Of a stretch of DNA of 64,000 nt, positions 18,749 to 27,178 are shown piece by piece; position 1 is the first letter of the stretch; each line of letters begins with the position of its first letter. The position numbers and the translations under genes are program-made. This DNA is from Vibrio sp. JC009 (GTDB lineage: Bacteria > Pseudomonadota > Gammaproteobacteria > Enterobacterales > Vibrionaceae): contig NZ_CP092106.1 of assembly GCF_029016485.1 (NCBI RefSeq), forward strand, positions 1,488,001-1,552,000, read 5' to 3'. The notes beneath the pieces are model-generated. The model saw only the letters and a list, made by a program, of their open reading frames with translations. It was not told where the DNA came from and made no database searches.

Positions 18749-19260
18749 TCTGGACTGAAACGGCATTATCTGACTTAAATGAGATTGCGGAGTATATTGC
18801 GCTTGAGAATCATATCGCGGCTAAACTTCTGGTCCAGACTGTTTTTTCCAGGGTTGAACGCCTTGAGAGTTTTCCTGAGTCAGGTCGTATCCCTCCTGAA
18901 CTTGCTCACCTTAACTACAGAGAAGTTGTAGTTAACCCTTGCAGAATTTTCTATAAGCTGGCTGATAATAAAGTGCTTATCTTATTCTGCCACAACCAGT
19001 TCAACCTGACTGGCTCTGCACAGCGATTTAAATGCCGGAGTAGACTCGTCAACAAACAGACGCTTTATCTCTGCCAACTGGCCACTGACAACTGGCGCGT
19101 AGCGGCCTGGCTTGGTTTTGTCTGGATGATAAACTCACGGCGGTTCCTTACTGCTGATTTAGCGCGATGCGCTTGCCCTGAGTATCATAAAGGTGCAGGT
19201 TATGGTGCTCAACATACAGATTTAGTGGCGTATCCAGATCGAAATCGACTTCTGGAGTAA
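18736..19260 (+). CDS. RelE/ParE-family toxin with replaced C-terminus (probably defective)
   Basis: The first about 84 residues form a ParE-type toxin (MAEIVWTETALSDLNEIAEYI ... LNYREVVVNPCRIFYKLADNKVLILF). Family members normally run about 95-105 residues and finish with a short strand and helix that carries an arginine-rich segment. Here, after LILF (near nucleotide 18987), the frame enters unrelated sequence and continues for about 90 residues, the last part antisense to the 3' end of ugpC, so the open frame is 174 residues. The tail has no family resemblance. The toxin is therefore truncated and fused to junk and is likely weak or inactive. Confidence 0.8.
   Translation: MAEIVWTETALSDLNEIAEYIALENHIAAKLLVQTVFSRVERLESFPESGRIPPELAHLNYREVVVNPCRIFYKLADNKVLILFCHNQFNLTGSAQRFKCRSRLVNKQTLYLCQLATDNWRVAAWLGFVWMINSRRFLTADLARCACPEYHKGAGYGAQHTDLVAYPDRNRLLE
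18982..19134 (-). pseudogene. Unidentified gene remnant downstream of ugpC
   Basis: On the ugp strand, a 50-codon open frame reads HPDKTKPGRYAPVVSGQLAE and onward to QVELVVAE with codon use like the neighbours. It begins right after a stop 11 bp past ugpC, lacks a start codon, and ends exactly where the toxin homology ends. A separate AAGGA-GTG start-like site lies just upstream in another frame. The simplest reading is a fifth ugp-operon gene cut off when the toxin-antitoxin cassette arrived. I cannot name the family. Confidence 0.4.
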
Positions 19261-20209
19261 CTGCAATAAAGTTACTGTTTTCCACTTTTCCGTGAACCAG
19301 CTGGTTCGGACCAAGTGGTTCCACCACACTGAGCTTCATTTCCAACTGCAGGGCATCTGGCAGTGGATTGGTTTCCGCATGCTCCGGGCGGATACCAAGA
19401 ACCACTTCACCTTCTGCATCAGCGTACTCAGGAACAAAGATCTTCTTATCTCCAAGTATAAGGTAACCCCCGGAAATTTGGGCCGGGATAAAGTTCATAG
19501 CCGGGCTGCCCATAAAGCTGGCGACAAAGCGGCTGGCTGGTTTGTGGTATACCTCATGAGGCGTGCCGACCTGTTCAATTTCACCCTGGTTCAGCACAAC
19601 GATACGGTCTGCCAGTGTCATCGCTTCAACCTGATCGTGCGTCACATAGACGCTGGTGACCCCCAATTCACGTTGCAGCTTTTTAATTTCCAGACGCATA
19701 TGAGCGCGAAGAGCGGCGTCCAGGTTTGAAAGCGGTTCATCAAACAAAAAGAGCTGCGGATCGCGGACAATCGCGCGCCCCATAGCAACACGCTGTCGCT
19801 GACCACCGGATAGCTTTGCCGGCTTGCGGTCAAGGTACTGCTCAATTTTCAGTGTTTTTGCAACGCTATGAATCTTTTCATCGATAAGGTTTTTATCCAC
19901 GCCACGGTTTTTCAGACCGTAGGCTAGATTGTTGTAAACCGTCATATGCGGATAGAGTGCATAGTTCTGAAATACCATGGCAATGTCACGCAGCGCTGGC
20001 TTTTCAGTATCCACGCGTCGGTTATTAAGATGGATTTCCCCGCTGTTTATCGCTTCCAGACCGGCAATTGAGCGCAGAATAGAAGACTTGCCACATCCGG
20101 ATGGACCAACCAGTACAATAAACTCGCCCTGAGCTATGTCCAAATCAATGCCTTTTACTGCCTGATGACCATTTTCGTAGGTTTTTACCAGTTGTTTGAT
20201 ATCTAACAT
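19148..20209 (-). CDS. ugpC: sn-Glycerol-3-phosphate ABC transporter, ATP-binding protein
   Basis: A 353-residue ATPase of the MalK/UgpC group that powers uptake of glycerol-3-phosphate and glycerophosphodiesters. Walker A is GPSGCGKSS (residues 35-43), the Q loop is VFQNYALYPHM, the signature LSGGQRQRVAMGRA, and Walker B LFLFDEPLSNLD; the C-terminal 110 residues form the regulatory TOBE domain. Last gene of ugpBAEC. AGGAATAATAA precedes the ATG. No ugpQ follows; instead a gene remnant and a toxin-antitoxin pair lie there, and the toxin frame overlaps the last 113 bp antisense. Confidence 0.95.
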   Translation of the reverse strand: MLDIKQLVKTYENGHQAVKGIDLDIAQGEFIVLVGPSGCGKSSILRSIAGLEAINSGEIHLNNRRVDTEKPALRDIAMVFQNYALYPHMTVYNNLAYGLKNRGVDKNLIDEKIHSVAKTLKIEQYLDRKPAKLSGGQRQRVAMGRAIVRDPQLFLFDEPLSNLDAALRAHMRLEIKKLQRELGVTSVYVTHDQVEAMTLADRIVVLNQGEIEQVGTPHEVYHKPASRFVASFMGSPAMNFIPAQISGGYLILGDKKIFVPEYADAEGEVVLGIRPEHAETNPLPDALQLEMKLSVVEPLGPNQLVHGKVENSNFIAVTPEVDFDLDTPLNLYVEHHNLHLYDTQGKRIALNQQ

Positions 20210-20228
20210 TTATTATTCCTTTATCTGC

Positions 20229-21071
20229 TTACTTTTCACTTTCTACCAGGCCTTTAACAAACCAGCGCTGGAAAATGATGACCACCAGAATGGGTGGCAG
20301 CATAGCCAGGATGACCATGGCAAAAGCGTAGTTGTATCTAGGGTCCGGCGTTTCGTTGATATTGGCCAGAATCTGTTTAATGCCCATCACGATAGTGTTG
20401 TAACTTTCATCTGTGGTCATCATGATTGGCCACAGATACTGGTTCCAGCCGACCACGAACATAATGATGAAAATCGCTGCCATCATGGTGCGTGAAAGCG
20501 GAAGCAGGATATCGATAAGGAAGCGCAGCGGTCCAGCGTTATCCAGTTGCGCGGCTTCCAGCAGTTCGTCCGGGATGGTTTTAAAGAACTGTCGGAAAAA
20601 GAAGGTCGCAGTCGCCGAAGCTATAAGCGGAATAATCAGGCCGGAGTAACTGTTTAGCATACCGAGATTGGAAACTACTTCATAGGAGGGCATGATCCGT
20701 ACTTCCAGCGGTAAAAGCAGAGTGACAAAGATCAGCCAGAACCAGGCGGTGGCATGCGGCAACCTGAAGTAGACAAGCGCATAAGCAGCGCACATGGAGA
20801 TAATAATTTTACCAATGGCAAACCCAAGGCCCATGATCATGGAGTTTACAATCATGGTGCGGGCAGTCACGCCGGCAGAGAAACCCTGATCGGTATTCCA
20901 GGCTTTGTCATACACCTCGAAAAATTTATCACCCGGAATAAACTGCAGACCTTCTGTAAGCAGAGTACTTGAATCATGGGTAGAGCTGGCGAAGATCAGC
21001 CAGATAGGCGCCAGCATCACCATAGCACCGATAATAAGGATGATGTGATCTGTAATTTTATTCGACTTCAT
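20229..21071 (-). CDS. ugpE: sn-Glycerol-3-phosphate ABC transporter permease
   Basis: A 280-residue integral membrane protein with six helices, an inner-membrane half of the Ugp channel. The EAA motif that docks on the ATPase is seen as ELLEAAQLDNAGPLRFLIDILLPLS near residues 167-191. It lies 11 bp from ugpA and 19 bp from ugpC in the same operon, with AAGGTG seven bases before its ATG. Length and sequence style match E. coli UgpE (281 residues). Confidence 0.95.
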   Translation of the reverse strand: MKSNKITDHIILIIGAMVMLAPIWLIFASSTHDSSTLLTEGLQFIPGDKFFEVYDKAWNTDQGFSAGVTARTMIVNSMIMGLGFAIGKIIISMCAAYALVYFRLPHATAWFWLIFVTLLLPLEVRIMPSYEVVSNLGMLNSYSGLIIPLIASATATFFFRQFFKTIPDELLEAAQLDNAGPLRFLIDILLPLSRTMMAAIFIIMFVVGWNQYLWPIMMTTDESYNTIVMGIKQILANINETPDPRYNYAFAMVILAMLPPILVVIIFQRWFVKGLVESEK

Positions 21072-21082
21072 TTCATCGCACC

Positions 21083-21964
21083 TTAATAGTGAACACGTTT
21101 TTCAACAAAGCGGAACTGCAGGTAGGTCAGCCCCAGCACCATCACCAGAAGCACCACTGACTGAGCAGAGCTGCCACCCAGATCGGCACCAACAAAACCG
21201 TCAGTGAACACTTTGTAAACCAGGGAAGTAGTGGAGCCGCCAGGACCACCCGCCGTCATCATATCGATAACACCAAAGGTATCGAAAAAGGCGTAGGTCA
21301 GGTTAATGACCAGCAGGAAGAAGCCTGTTGGTGCAAGAAGCGGGAAGGTAATAGTCCAGAAGCGACGGTTATCGCTGGTGCAATCCAGCATTGAGGCTTC
21401 TTTTACCGAGTGAGGGATAGACTGAAGCCCTGCCAGAAAATAGACGAAATTAACCGAAATTTGTTTCCAGACAGAGACGATAACCAGCACTACAATCGCG
21501 TGGGTAGAGTTAGTCTGATAACTGAAATCTACACCAACAGCTTTGAACATGTCGGTAAATACACCAATATGCGGATTAAAAATAAAAGTACCTATCATGC
21601 CGGCAATGGCGGGTGCAATAGCATAAACCCAGGTTAAGGTTACTTTATAGATGCTTTGGCCATGAAGAATGTTGTTTGCTTTAACGGCAAGCAACAGGGC
21701 AAAAGAGAGCGAAAAGAACGAAACCAGCAGGGAATAAAACAGAGTAAAACCGACAGACTTTAAATATTCCTCTGATTCAAACAACATGGTGTAGTTTTCA
21801 AACCAGACAAAGGTAGAGGACAATCCCCAGGGATCTTCAAGCATAAACGACAGGTACATTGCCTGCGCTGCCGGATAAATAAAGAAGATCGCAATAATTA
21901 AAATCTGCGGTGCCAGAAACAGGTAGGGCAGAGGAGTATGACGAAATTGTTGTCTACGTTCCAC
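21083..21964 (-). CDS. ugpA: sn-Glycerol-3-phosphate ABC transporter permease
   Basis: A 293-residue six-helix permease that partners UgpE. The EAA loop is SVKEASMLDCTSDNRRFWTI near residues 186-205. The start is GTG with CTGGAG six bases upstream; no ATG fits better. It is second in the operon, separated from ugpB by a 118-bp gap that holds a REP-like hairpin, which could lower expression of the membrane genes relative to the abundant binding protein. Confidence 0.95.
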   Translation of the reverse strand: MERRQQFRHTPLPYLFLAPQILIIAIFFIYPAAQAMYLSFMLEDPWGLSSTFVWFENYTMLFESEEYLKSVGFTLFYSLLVSFFSLSFALLLAVKANNILHGQSIYKVTLTWVYAIAPAIAGMIGTFIFNPHIGVFTDMFKAVGVDFSYQTNSTHAIVVLVIVSVWKQISVNFVYFLAGLQSIPHSVKEASMLDCTSDNRRFWTITFPLLAPTGFFLLVINLTYAFFDTFGVIDMMTAGGPGGSTTSLVYKVFTDGFVGADLGGSSAQSVVLLVMVLGLTYLQFRFVEKRVHY

Positions 21965-21997
21965 GGAAACTCCAGGAGTTTTGGGTGAGTTATTTAC

Positions 21998-22060
21998 GTC
22001 ATCCCGGAAATTGCCTGAGCAATTATCCGGGATCTACTATCAACGAGCTGTATGGCTGAA
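21998..22060. repeat. REP-like hairpin in the ugpB-ugpA gap (partial copy of the 120-bp repeat)
   Basis: The sequence CGTCATCCCGGAAATTGC and the following CCGGGATCTACTATCAACG repeat the first half of the two 120-bp units at 28716 and 28861. ATCCCGGA / TCCGGGAT with an inner AATTGC / GCAATT stem forms a strong hairpin at 22001-22032. Confidence 0.8.
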
Positions 22061-22082
22061 ATAAACCTTTAGTTATACAGCG

Positions 22083-23375
22083 CTACTTAACAGTACGAGC
22101 GAAGCGCTTAAGCAGTTGCTTAGCTTCTGCGTCGATTTTCTCAAGGCTAGGCTTAACCTCTGATTCGCCAGAGAAGATCTTGTCTGTTTCGCGGTACATC
22201 ACTTCACGAATCTGCGGATAGAAACCAAGGCGGTAGCCCTTAGTCCACTCACCACCAGGAAGGCTTAGCTGCTGCACACCAACTTCAGCGGCAGGACTTT
22301 CGTTGTAGTAGCCAGAAGCTTTGGTCAGTTCGTAGGCAGCGTTGGTTACAGGAACATAGCCTGTAGTTTTGTGCCAGTACATCTGAACTTCAGGACTTGT
22401 CAGGTAGTTGAAGAATGTTGCAACACCTTTATCTTCTGCTTTGTCATGGCCAGAAAGCGCGAACAGAGCAGCACCACCGATAAAGGTAACATTAGGGTTC
22501 TTGTTTACAGATTCCCAGTAAGGCAGGAAGGTTGTGCCAAGGTGGAAGTCTACGCGCTGACGAAGACCGCCGAATGAGCCTGAAGAACCGATCCACATAG
22601 CCACTTCTTTGCGCTCGAACGGAGTCTGGTTTGCAGACCAGTCTTTACCGTAGTATTTGTAATAACCCTTATCAGCCCACTCCTTCATCTTAGAGAAGTG
22701 CATTTGAAGGTTCTTAGTTGCGTACTGTACTTTTGTTGCCGGTGCATCGTAACCGTTGTTCTTGTCAGCCAGCTGTTGGTTGTGACGAGACTTGAAGTTT
22801 TCGAAGAAGATCCAAGGAGTGTGAGACTGAGAAAATGCAGCGTGACCTTTTGCTTTTAGCTTCTGAGCAACAGCTTCCATTTCTTCGTAAGTTTTTGGTG
22901 CTTCAACGCCAGCTTCTTTTAGCATATCGCGGTTGAAGTAAAGAACAGGCGTAGAACTGTTAAATGGCATACCAACCATTTTGCCTTCGCTGTCAGCGTA
23001 GAAATTACGTACACCAGCAAGGTAATCAGCAGAATTAAACTTATAGCCAGACTCTGTCATGATGTCTGCAACCGGCTTAGCTACGCCTTTTGCGTTCATG
23101 ATAGTCGCCGCACCGGCATCAAATACCTGAAGGATATTTGGTGCTTCGTTTGCACGGAACGCTGCGATACCGGAAGTCAGAGTTTCAGTGTATGAACCCT
23201 TATAAACAGGTACCAGCTTGTAGTCGTCCTGAGAAGCGTTAAAGTCAGTTGCGATTTTGTTTACTGTTTCGCCAAGCTGACCGCCCATTGCGTGCCACCA
23301 GGTAACTTCAGTTGTTGCAAACGCACTGCCAGATACAGCAGCAGAAAGCACACCGGCGATCCATAAATTTTTCAT
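22083..23375 (-). CDS. ugpB: sn-Glycerol-3-phosphate-binding periplasmic protein
   Basis: The 430-residue solute-binding protein that delivers glycerol-3-phosphate to UgpAEC2. It has a Sec signal peptide cut near GSAFA-TTEV (residues 17-24) followed by the UgpB hallmark TEVTWWHAMGG; later FNSSTPVLYFNRD and YRLGFYPQIREVM fit the family. First gene of the operon. A PhoB-box-like sequence lies 70-90 bp upstream, consistent with induction by phosphate starvation as in E. coli. Confidence 0.96.
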   Translation of the reverse strand: MKNLWIAGVLSAAVSGSAFATTEVTWWHAMGGQLGETVNKIATDFNASQDDYKLVPVYKGSYTETLTSGIAAFRANEAPNILQVFDAGAATIMNAKGVAKPVADIMTESGYKFNSADYLAGVRNFYADSEGKMVGMPFNSSTPVLYFNRDMLKEAGVEAPKTYEEMEAVAQKLKAKGHAAFSQSHTPWIFFENFKSRHNQQLADKNNGYDAPATKVQYATKNLQMHFSKMKEWADKGYYKYYGKDWSANQTPFERKEVAMWIGSSGSFGGLRQRVDFHLGTTFLPYWESVNKNPNVTFIGGAALFALSGHDKAEDKGVATFFNYLTSPEVQMYWHKTTGYVPVTNAAYELTKASGYYNESPAAEVGVQQLSLPGGEWTKGYRLGFYPQIREVMYRETDKIFSGESEVKPSLEKIDAEAKQLLKRFARTVK

Positions 23376-23447
23376 TGTTCCATTTCCTATGTAATAAAAG
23401 TTAAGGTTTCGTGCGAGTGTTTGTGTGTTTCGTTTGAGTGGTATATT

Positions 23448-23465
23448 TACTGTTTTTTGTGACAG
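23448..23465 (-). promoter_or_regulatory. Possible PhoB box upstream of ugpB
   Basis: Reading leftward the sequence CTGTCACAAAAAACAGTA has a perfect first CTGTCA half-site and a degenerate second half eleven bases on. The position between divergent ugpB and the CHAD gene would allow control of both. One half-site is poor, so this is tentative. Confidence 0.4.
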
Positions 23466-23610
23466 TTCTGTTTCGTATGAATTGATCTTTAATGAATGAT
23501 TTATTTAGATTCGGAGAATATTACGTCTTAAATCTGATACTTATGGCGAGGCTGAATTGGTTTTCTATACTTAATGTGGTATGCGGATCCTGGTCAGGTA
23601 AGGAGAAGGT

Positions 23611-24492
23611 GTGATTTCGTATATTTGCGCAAATAAGATCTCGGCTAACCCTGAATATCAGCAGGTAAATCAGATTCTTGCCTGTGGCCTGAAAGAGTTT
23701 TTATCTGTGTCGGATCAGAATGCAAAGCTCTATCTGGAGCATTCACATCCTGAAGCGCTTCATCAATACCGGGTTGCACTCAGGCAGGCGCGGAGCCTGC
23801 TAAAAGCAAGCAGGAAAGTACTGGAGCCCTCTCTGGCAACCGATCTTAACCTCGTATTAAAAAAGCTGCTGGAACCAACCGGTGAACTCCGGGATACGGA
23901 AGTCTTTCTGCAACAACTAAACCAGTATTCGTTTGAATTAAACGGCTACTTATCACTGGGTAAACAGTTGATGACGGAAGATATGAAGTGGGAAATGGTA
24001 AAGCTGCGAAATAACATACGCTCCTGGTTTGTCAGCGGTGATTATTTGCAGCAAAGCGACCTGGCCTTTCGTTTAATTGACCGCATTGAAGAAATCCCCG
24101 TGCAGGAACCCCCGAAGTTATTGATAGATAAATTTATTAACAGACAGAAGAAATGGCTGGATAACCGGTTGGATAAGTTATCGGAGTTGCCCATTGAAGA
24201 GCTGCACCGATTCAGAATAAAGGTCAAGGTGCTAAGGTATACAAGCAGTTTCTATCAGCCCGGGCAGGATAAAACCAGAGTAAAAAAAGTGAAGAAAGTT
24301 CAGGACCACCTTGGACTGATTCATGACTATTCTGTTCAGAAGACGTTAATCCTGCGCTATATAGAGCAAAAGCAGGCGAATGATAAGAATCTGAAATACA
24401 TCGCTCTGTTTGCCGGGTATCTGCTACGGTACTTAACTGAAAGGCACGATTACCATTTAGAGCAGGTCAGGGAGCATATGGCCGGTATATAA
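23611..24492 (+). CDS. CHAD domain-containing protein
   Basis: A 293-residue helical protein. The CHAD (conserved histidine alpha-helical) signature is present: HQYRVALRQARSLLKA near residues 51-66, LKKLLEPTGELRDTEVFL near 87-104 and HRFRIKVKVLRYTSSFY near 201-217, with many exposed His/Arg/Lys that bind polyphosphate in characterised members. It lacks the CYTH triphosphatase domain that often accompanies CHAD. The start is GTG with AAGGAG at good distance. It is divergent from the phosphate-related ugp operon, which fits a link to phosphate or polyphosphate. Confidence 0.88.
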   Translation: MISYICANKISANPEYQQVNQILACGLKEFLSVSDQNAKLYLEHSHPEALHQYRVALRQARSLLKASRKVLEPSLATDLNLVLKKLLEPTGELRDTEVFLQQLNQYSFELNGYLSLGKQLMTEDMKWEMVKLRNNIRSWFVSGDYLQQSDLAFRLIDRIEEIPVQEPPKLLIDKFINRQKKWLDNRLDKLSELPIEELHRFRIKVKVLRYTSSFYQPGQDKTRVKKVKKVQDHLGLIHDYSVQKTLILRYIEQKQANDKNLKYIALFAGYLLRYLTERHDYHLEQVREHMAGI

Positions 24493-24543
24493 ATCCGGGG
24501 CAGAAATATAAAGGGAGCCGAAAAAGGCTCCGCTTACAGTTTG

Positions 24544-25575
24544 TTATTGTTGAGCCTTGTTTAACTCTGTATAGACAGGCTCGTTACTGTCAGGAGCAAA
24601 TACCTCCATCAGTAGCCCTTCTTTTTTAAAGCTGAAGATAGCGGTTGCCAGAGTATTTTCTTCATCGGGGTCGTCCGGTGCGGTTCTGAATACGGGCAAG
24701 ATTTCATCATGCTTGTCTCTGAGTATTTTCAGGCACTCTTCGCTTGTTACTAATCTGTCTGAGCAGGCTGAAGTCAGTTCTTCCATTCGGCTTTGCCGTG
24801 ATGCAGAAGAGTCAGTAATTATCTGATTAACATGGTTAAGCTTGTCATGAACCAAATGATTGGCATGCACACGTACCGGGGCGGCTTCAATAGCGGACAC
24901 CTTCTGAAACGGCGCTTCAATGCTGAATGCTTTTCTGTTCGTAAGATCAGCAACAGTGTAGTGGAAGGCGCCGGTTCGGGTCTGAGATTCAAGCTTCTGA
25001 ATAAACTCCTGATAATCCCGGCACATAAGAAGTGAGCGGGCAGTTACCATACGAGGCAGGCCTGCCTGATAGTCGGTTAAGCGGATATTGTTTACCGAAA
25101 ACGCCAGACCATGCTCATTCATTGCAAAGGAGTGGCCCGGGACGGAGGCCGGATACACAAACGAAGTGAAGCTGGCAGAAGCGTCCAGTTCAGCTTTAAG
25201 CAGAAATATGTAGGGCTTCAGTTCAGGATCGCCATCTTCATTGTGAGCAACCAGAGTCAGTTTATCCTGAGTGACACCGATGGAGGTGCAGCCTTCGGGA
25301 ACACAGTGAATAAGATCGCCCCGGCAGTTCCAGAGCAGGATATCGTCATAGGATTGCTCAGCGCCATCGGCTATGCCCTGCAGCTCGGAATGAATATCTG
25401 CTTGCCGGGTGGCAATAAGCTGCTTCACTTCCTGAAACCAGGTGGTGTTTTTCCACTGACTTAAGGTTTTAAACCCTTCACTTTGCATGATATAAGTTGC
25501 AAAAATGGACTTTGACCGTTCACCAATAAGATAACCCAACTGGTAATGACTGCCTGAAAACTCTATCACCCGCAT
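24544..25575 (-). CDS. C45-family autoproteolytic acyltransferase/hydrolase
   Basis: A 343-residue member of the acyl-CoA:6-aminopenicillanate acyltransferase (AAT)-like Ntn-hydrolase family. The N-terminal GSHYQLGYLIGE motif, the expected nucleophile in VPEGCTSIGV (Cys about residue 97, with self-cleavage before it predicted), HNEDGDPELKPY and SVPGHSFAMNEHGLAFSVNN fit the family in order. Substrates are probably amide- or peptide-linked compounds; the real one is unknown. No signal peptide. It does not form an obvious operon with its neighbours. Confidence 0.85.
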   Translation of the reverse strand: MRVIEFSGSHYQLGYLIGERSKSIFATYIMQSEGFKTLSQWKNTTWFQEVKQLIATRQADIHSELQGIADGAEQSYDDILLWNCRGDLIHCVPEGCTSIGVTQDKLTLVAHNEDGDPELKPYIFLLKAELDASASFTSFVYPASVPGHSFAMNEHGLAFSVNNIRLTDYQAGLPRMVTARSLLMCRDYQEFIQKLESQTRTGAFHYTVADLTNRKAFSIEAPFQKVSAIEAAPVRVHANHLVHDKLNHVNQIITDSSASRQSRMEELTSACSDRLVTSEECLKILRDKHDEILPVFRTAPDDPDEENTLATAIFSFKKEGLLMEVFAPDSNEPVYTELNKAQQ

Positions 25576-25608
25576 CTGTATATTCCTGATTCTTATGAAG
25601 GAGGCATA

Positions 25609-26457
25609 CTATAACAGATTGTAATACCAATCCGATAGCAACGCCTGAAACTCGCCGCCTGGCAATGGCCTGGAAAAGCAATAACCCTGCCCGTTAGGGC
25701 ATTTAAACTCTTTCAGACAGCTTAATTGCTGTGTTGATTCTATCCCCTCTGCAATCACGCCCAGTTCGAGTTTCTCTGCAAGGGCAATGATGGCTTTAAC
25801 CAGCTCTTTGTCTTTATAAGAGGAGGTGACCTCTTTGATAAAGCAGCGGTCTATTTTTATACCATCGAGGGCAAACCGTCTCAGATAGGCCAGCGAAGAA
25901 TAACCGGTGCCGAAGTCATCAAGCCATATTTGCAGCCCCAGATCTCTGAGCTGTTTTAATACGGCCAGAGCTTTCTCTTCGTCCTTTATCAGCAGGTTTT
26001 CTGTTATCTCCAGATAGAGTTGCTCAGGGGAGATATTGTGCTTCTCCATTGCTGTTTGTATATGTTTTGAAAGGTCGGAACGGTATAGCTGAACCGGAGA
26101 CAAATTAAAGGAGAGATGGAACTCGTCTGATAATAAGGGCTTCCATTGGCTCAGCTGTCGGCACAGCTTTTCAATCAGCATATTGCCGATAGGGACAATC
26201 ATCCCGGTGGATTCGGCGACAGGGATAAACTGATCCGGCGGAATTAATCCCTGTTCCGGGTGCCTCCAGCGCAAAAGTGCTTCGGCACCAAAGATCTTGC
26301 CACTGTCCAGGCAGACCAGCGGCTGATACCAGATCTCAAATTGATTTAAGTTTTGCAGTGCTTTACGAAGCTCTTTTTCAGTTCGGGCCTTTTTGGCGGC
26401 AGTGCCATCTTTATCGACAAAGCAGGTGCATGGATTGAGGAGTGACAAGCGAAACAT
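25609..26457 (-). CDS. EAL-domain cyclic-di-GMP phosphodiesterase
   Basis: A 282-residue protein consisting almost entirely of an EAL domain. The catalytic signatures are present: EALLRW (residues 54-59), FNLSPVQL with the metal Asn, LEITENLL, DDFGTGYSSLAYL, IKIDRCFI, and IAEGIES with QGYCFSRPLP at the end. All predicted metal ligands appear intact, so it should hydrolyse c-di-GMP. There is no sensor domain, membrane segment or GGDEF domain. Its last residues (DWYYNLL) are encoded by the end of a dispersed repeat that also supplies the stop region. Confidence 0.93.
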   Translation of the reverse strand: MFRLSLLNPCTCFVDKDGTAAKKARTEKELRKALQNLNQFEIWYQPLVCLDSGKIFGAEALLRWRHPEQGLIPPDQFIPVAESTGMIVPIGNMLIEKLCRQLSQWKPLLSDEFHLSFNLSPVQLYRSDLSKHIQTAMEKHNISPEQLYLEITENLLIKDEEKALAVLKQLRDLGLQIWLDDFGTGYSSLAYLRRFALDGIKIDRCFIKEVTSSYKDKELVKAIIALAEKLELGVIAEGIESTQQLSCLKEFKCPNGQGYCFSRPLPGGEFQALLSDWYYNLL

Positions 26458-26564
26458 CTGAATTCCTGTTTACTGTTTTGTTTAGGATCTCAGACTTACT
26501 GGTGACAGAGAATACAACAATTGTTTCAGTTGGCGGAATGATGTAAGAAAGCGTTGTATTGATG

Positions 26565-27068
26565 TTAGTGATTAATATTGTTGAGCAGATGATGCATTGC
26601 GATGATGAGCTCGGTTTTTATTTTTGTATTCTGAAGGGTAACTTCTTCCTGAAAAAACAGATGGTCGATACCGTCTTCCAACTGAATCAGATCAAAATTA
26701 AGTAACTGCTCCTGCCTTATTGTCTGAAGCTTTTTAACCGCGTTGAAGAATGCAGGGTCTGAAAAAGAGAGAACGGATTCTCTGGTACTCAGGGCGTGCT
26801 CAAGCTGTATGATTTGTTTGATATCCAGTAAATCAGACTGTTCCAGCTTATTAAAAAGGTTAAGCATTTTCATTTTGACTTCGATGGTGTAGACGGGCTG
26901 AGCGTCACTCACCAGATAGCGGCCAACTTCGGGCATCATAATGCTGTTGTCCTGAACCACCTGCCCATACTTTTCATCAACAATGCCGGTGATTTCTGCC
27001 AGCACCATCTGAATCAGCTCTAAAGGTGTGCTGCAATCAGCGAACAGGTTTGTGTCAGCTTTTTCCAT
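26565..27068 (-). CDS. Unrecognised 167-residue helical protein
   Basis: A soluble, acidic, mostly alpha-helical protein with no signal peptide and no motif I recognise. Segments such as TPLELIQMVLAEITGIVDEKYG and FNAVKKLQTIRQEQLLNFDLIQLEDGID suggest two helical bundles. It lies 107 bp upstream of the EAL gene on the same strand and could be co-transcribed with it, which hints at a signalling or adaptor role, but that is only position. Codon use is normal. Confidence 0.7.
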   Translation of the reverse strand: MEKADTNLFADCSTPLELIQMVLAEITGIVDEKYGQVVQDNSIMMPEVGRYLVSDAQPVYTIEVKMKMLNLFNKLEQSDLLDIKQIIQLEHALSTRESVLSFSDPAFFNAVKKLQTIRQEQLLNFDLIQLEDGIDHLFFQEEVTLQNTKIKTELIIAMHHLLNNINH

Positions 27069-27178
27069 TTGGTTGTCAATTATCCCCAGAAGTAATTTAT
27101 GGCGTTCTGATTATAGTATAGGATTAAATGTTAACTTTATTATGTGATTGATTAGCAATAATTAATCTAATCCTTTGT

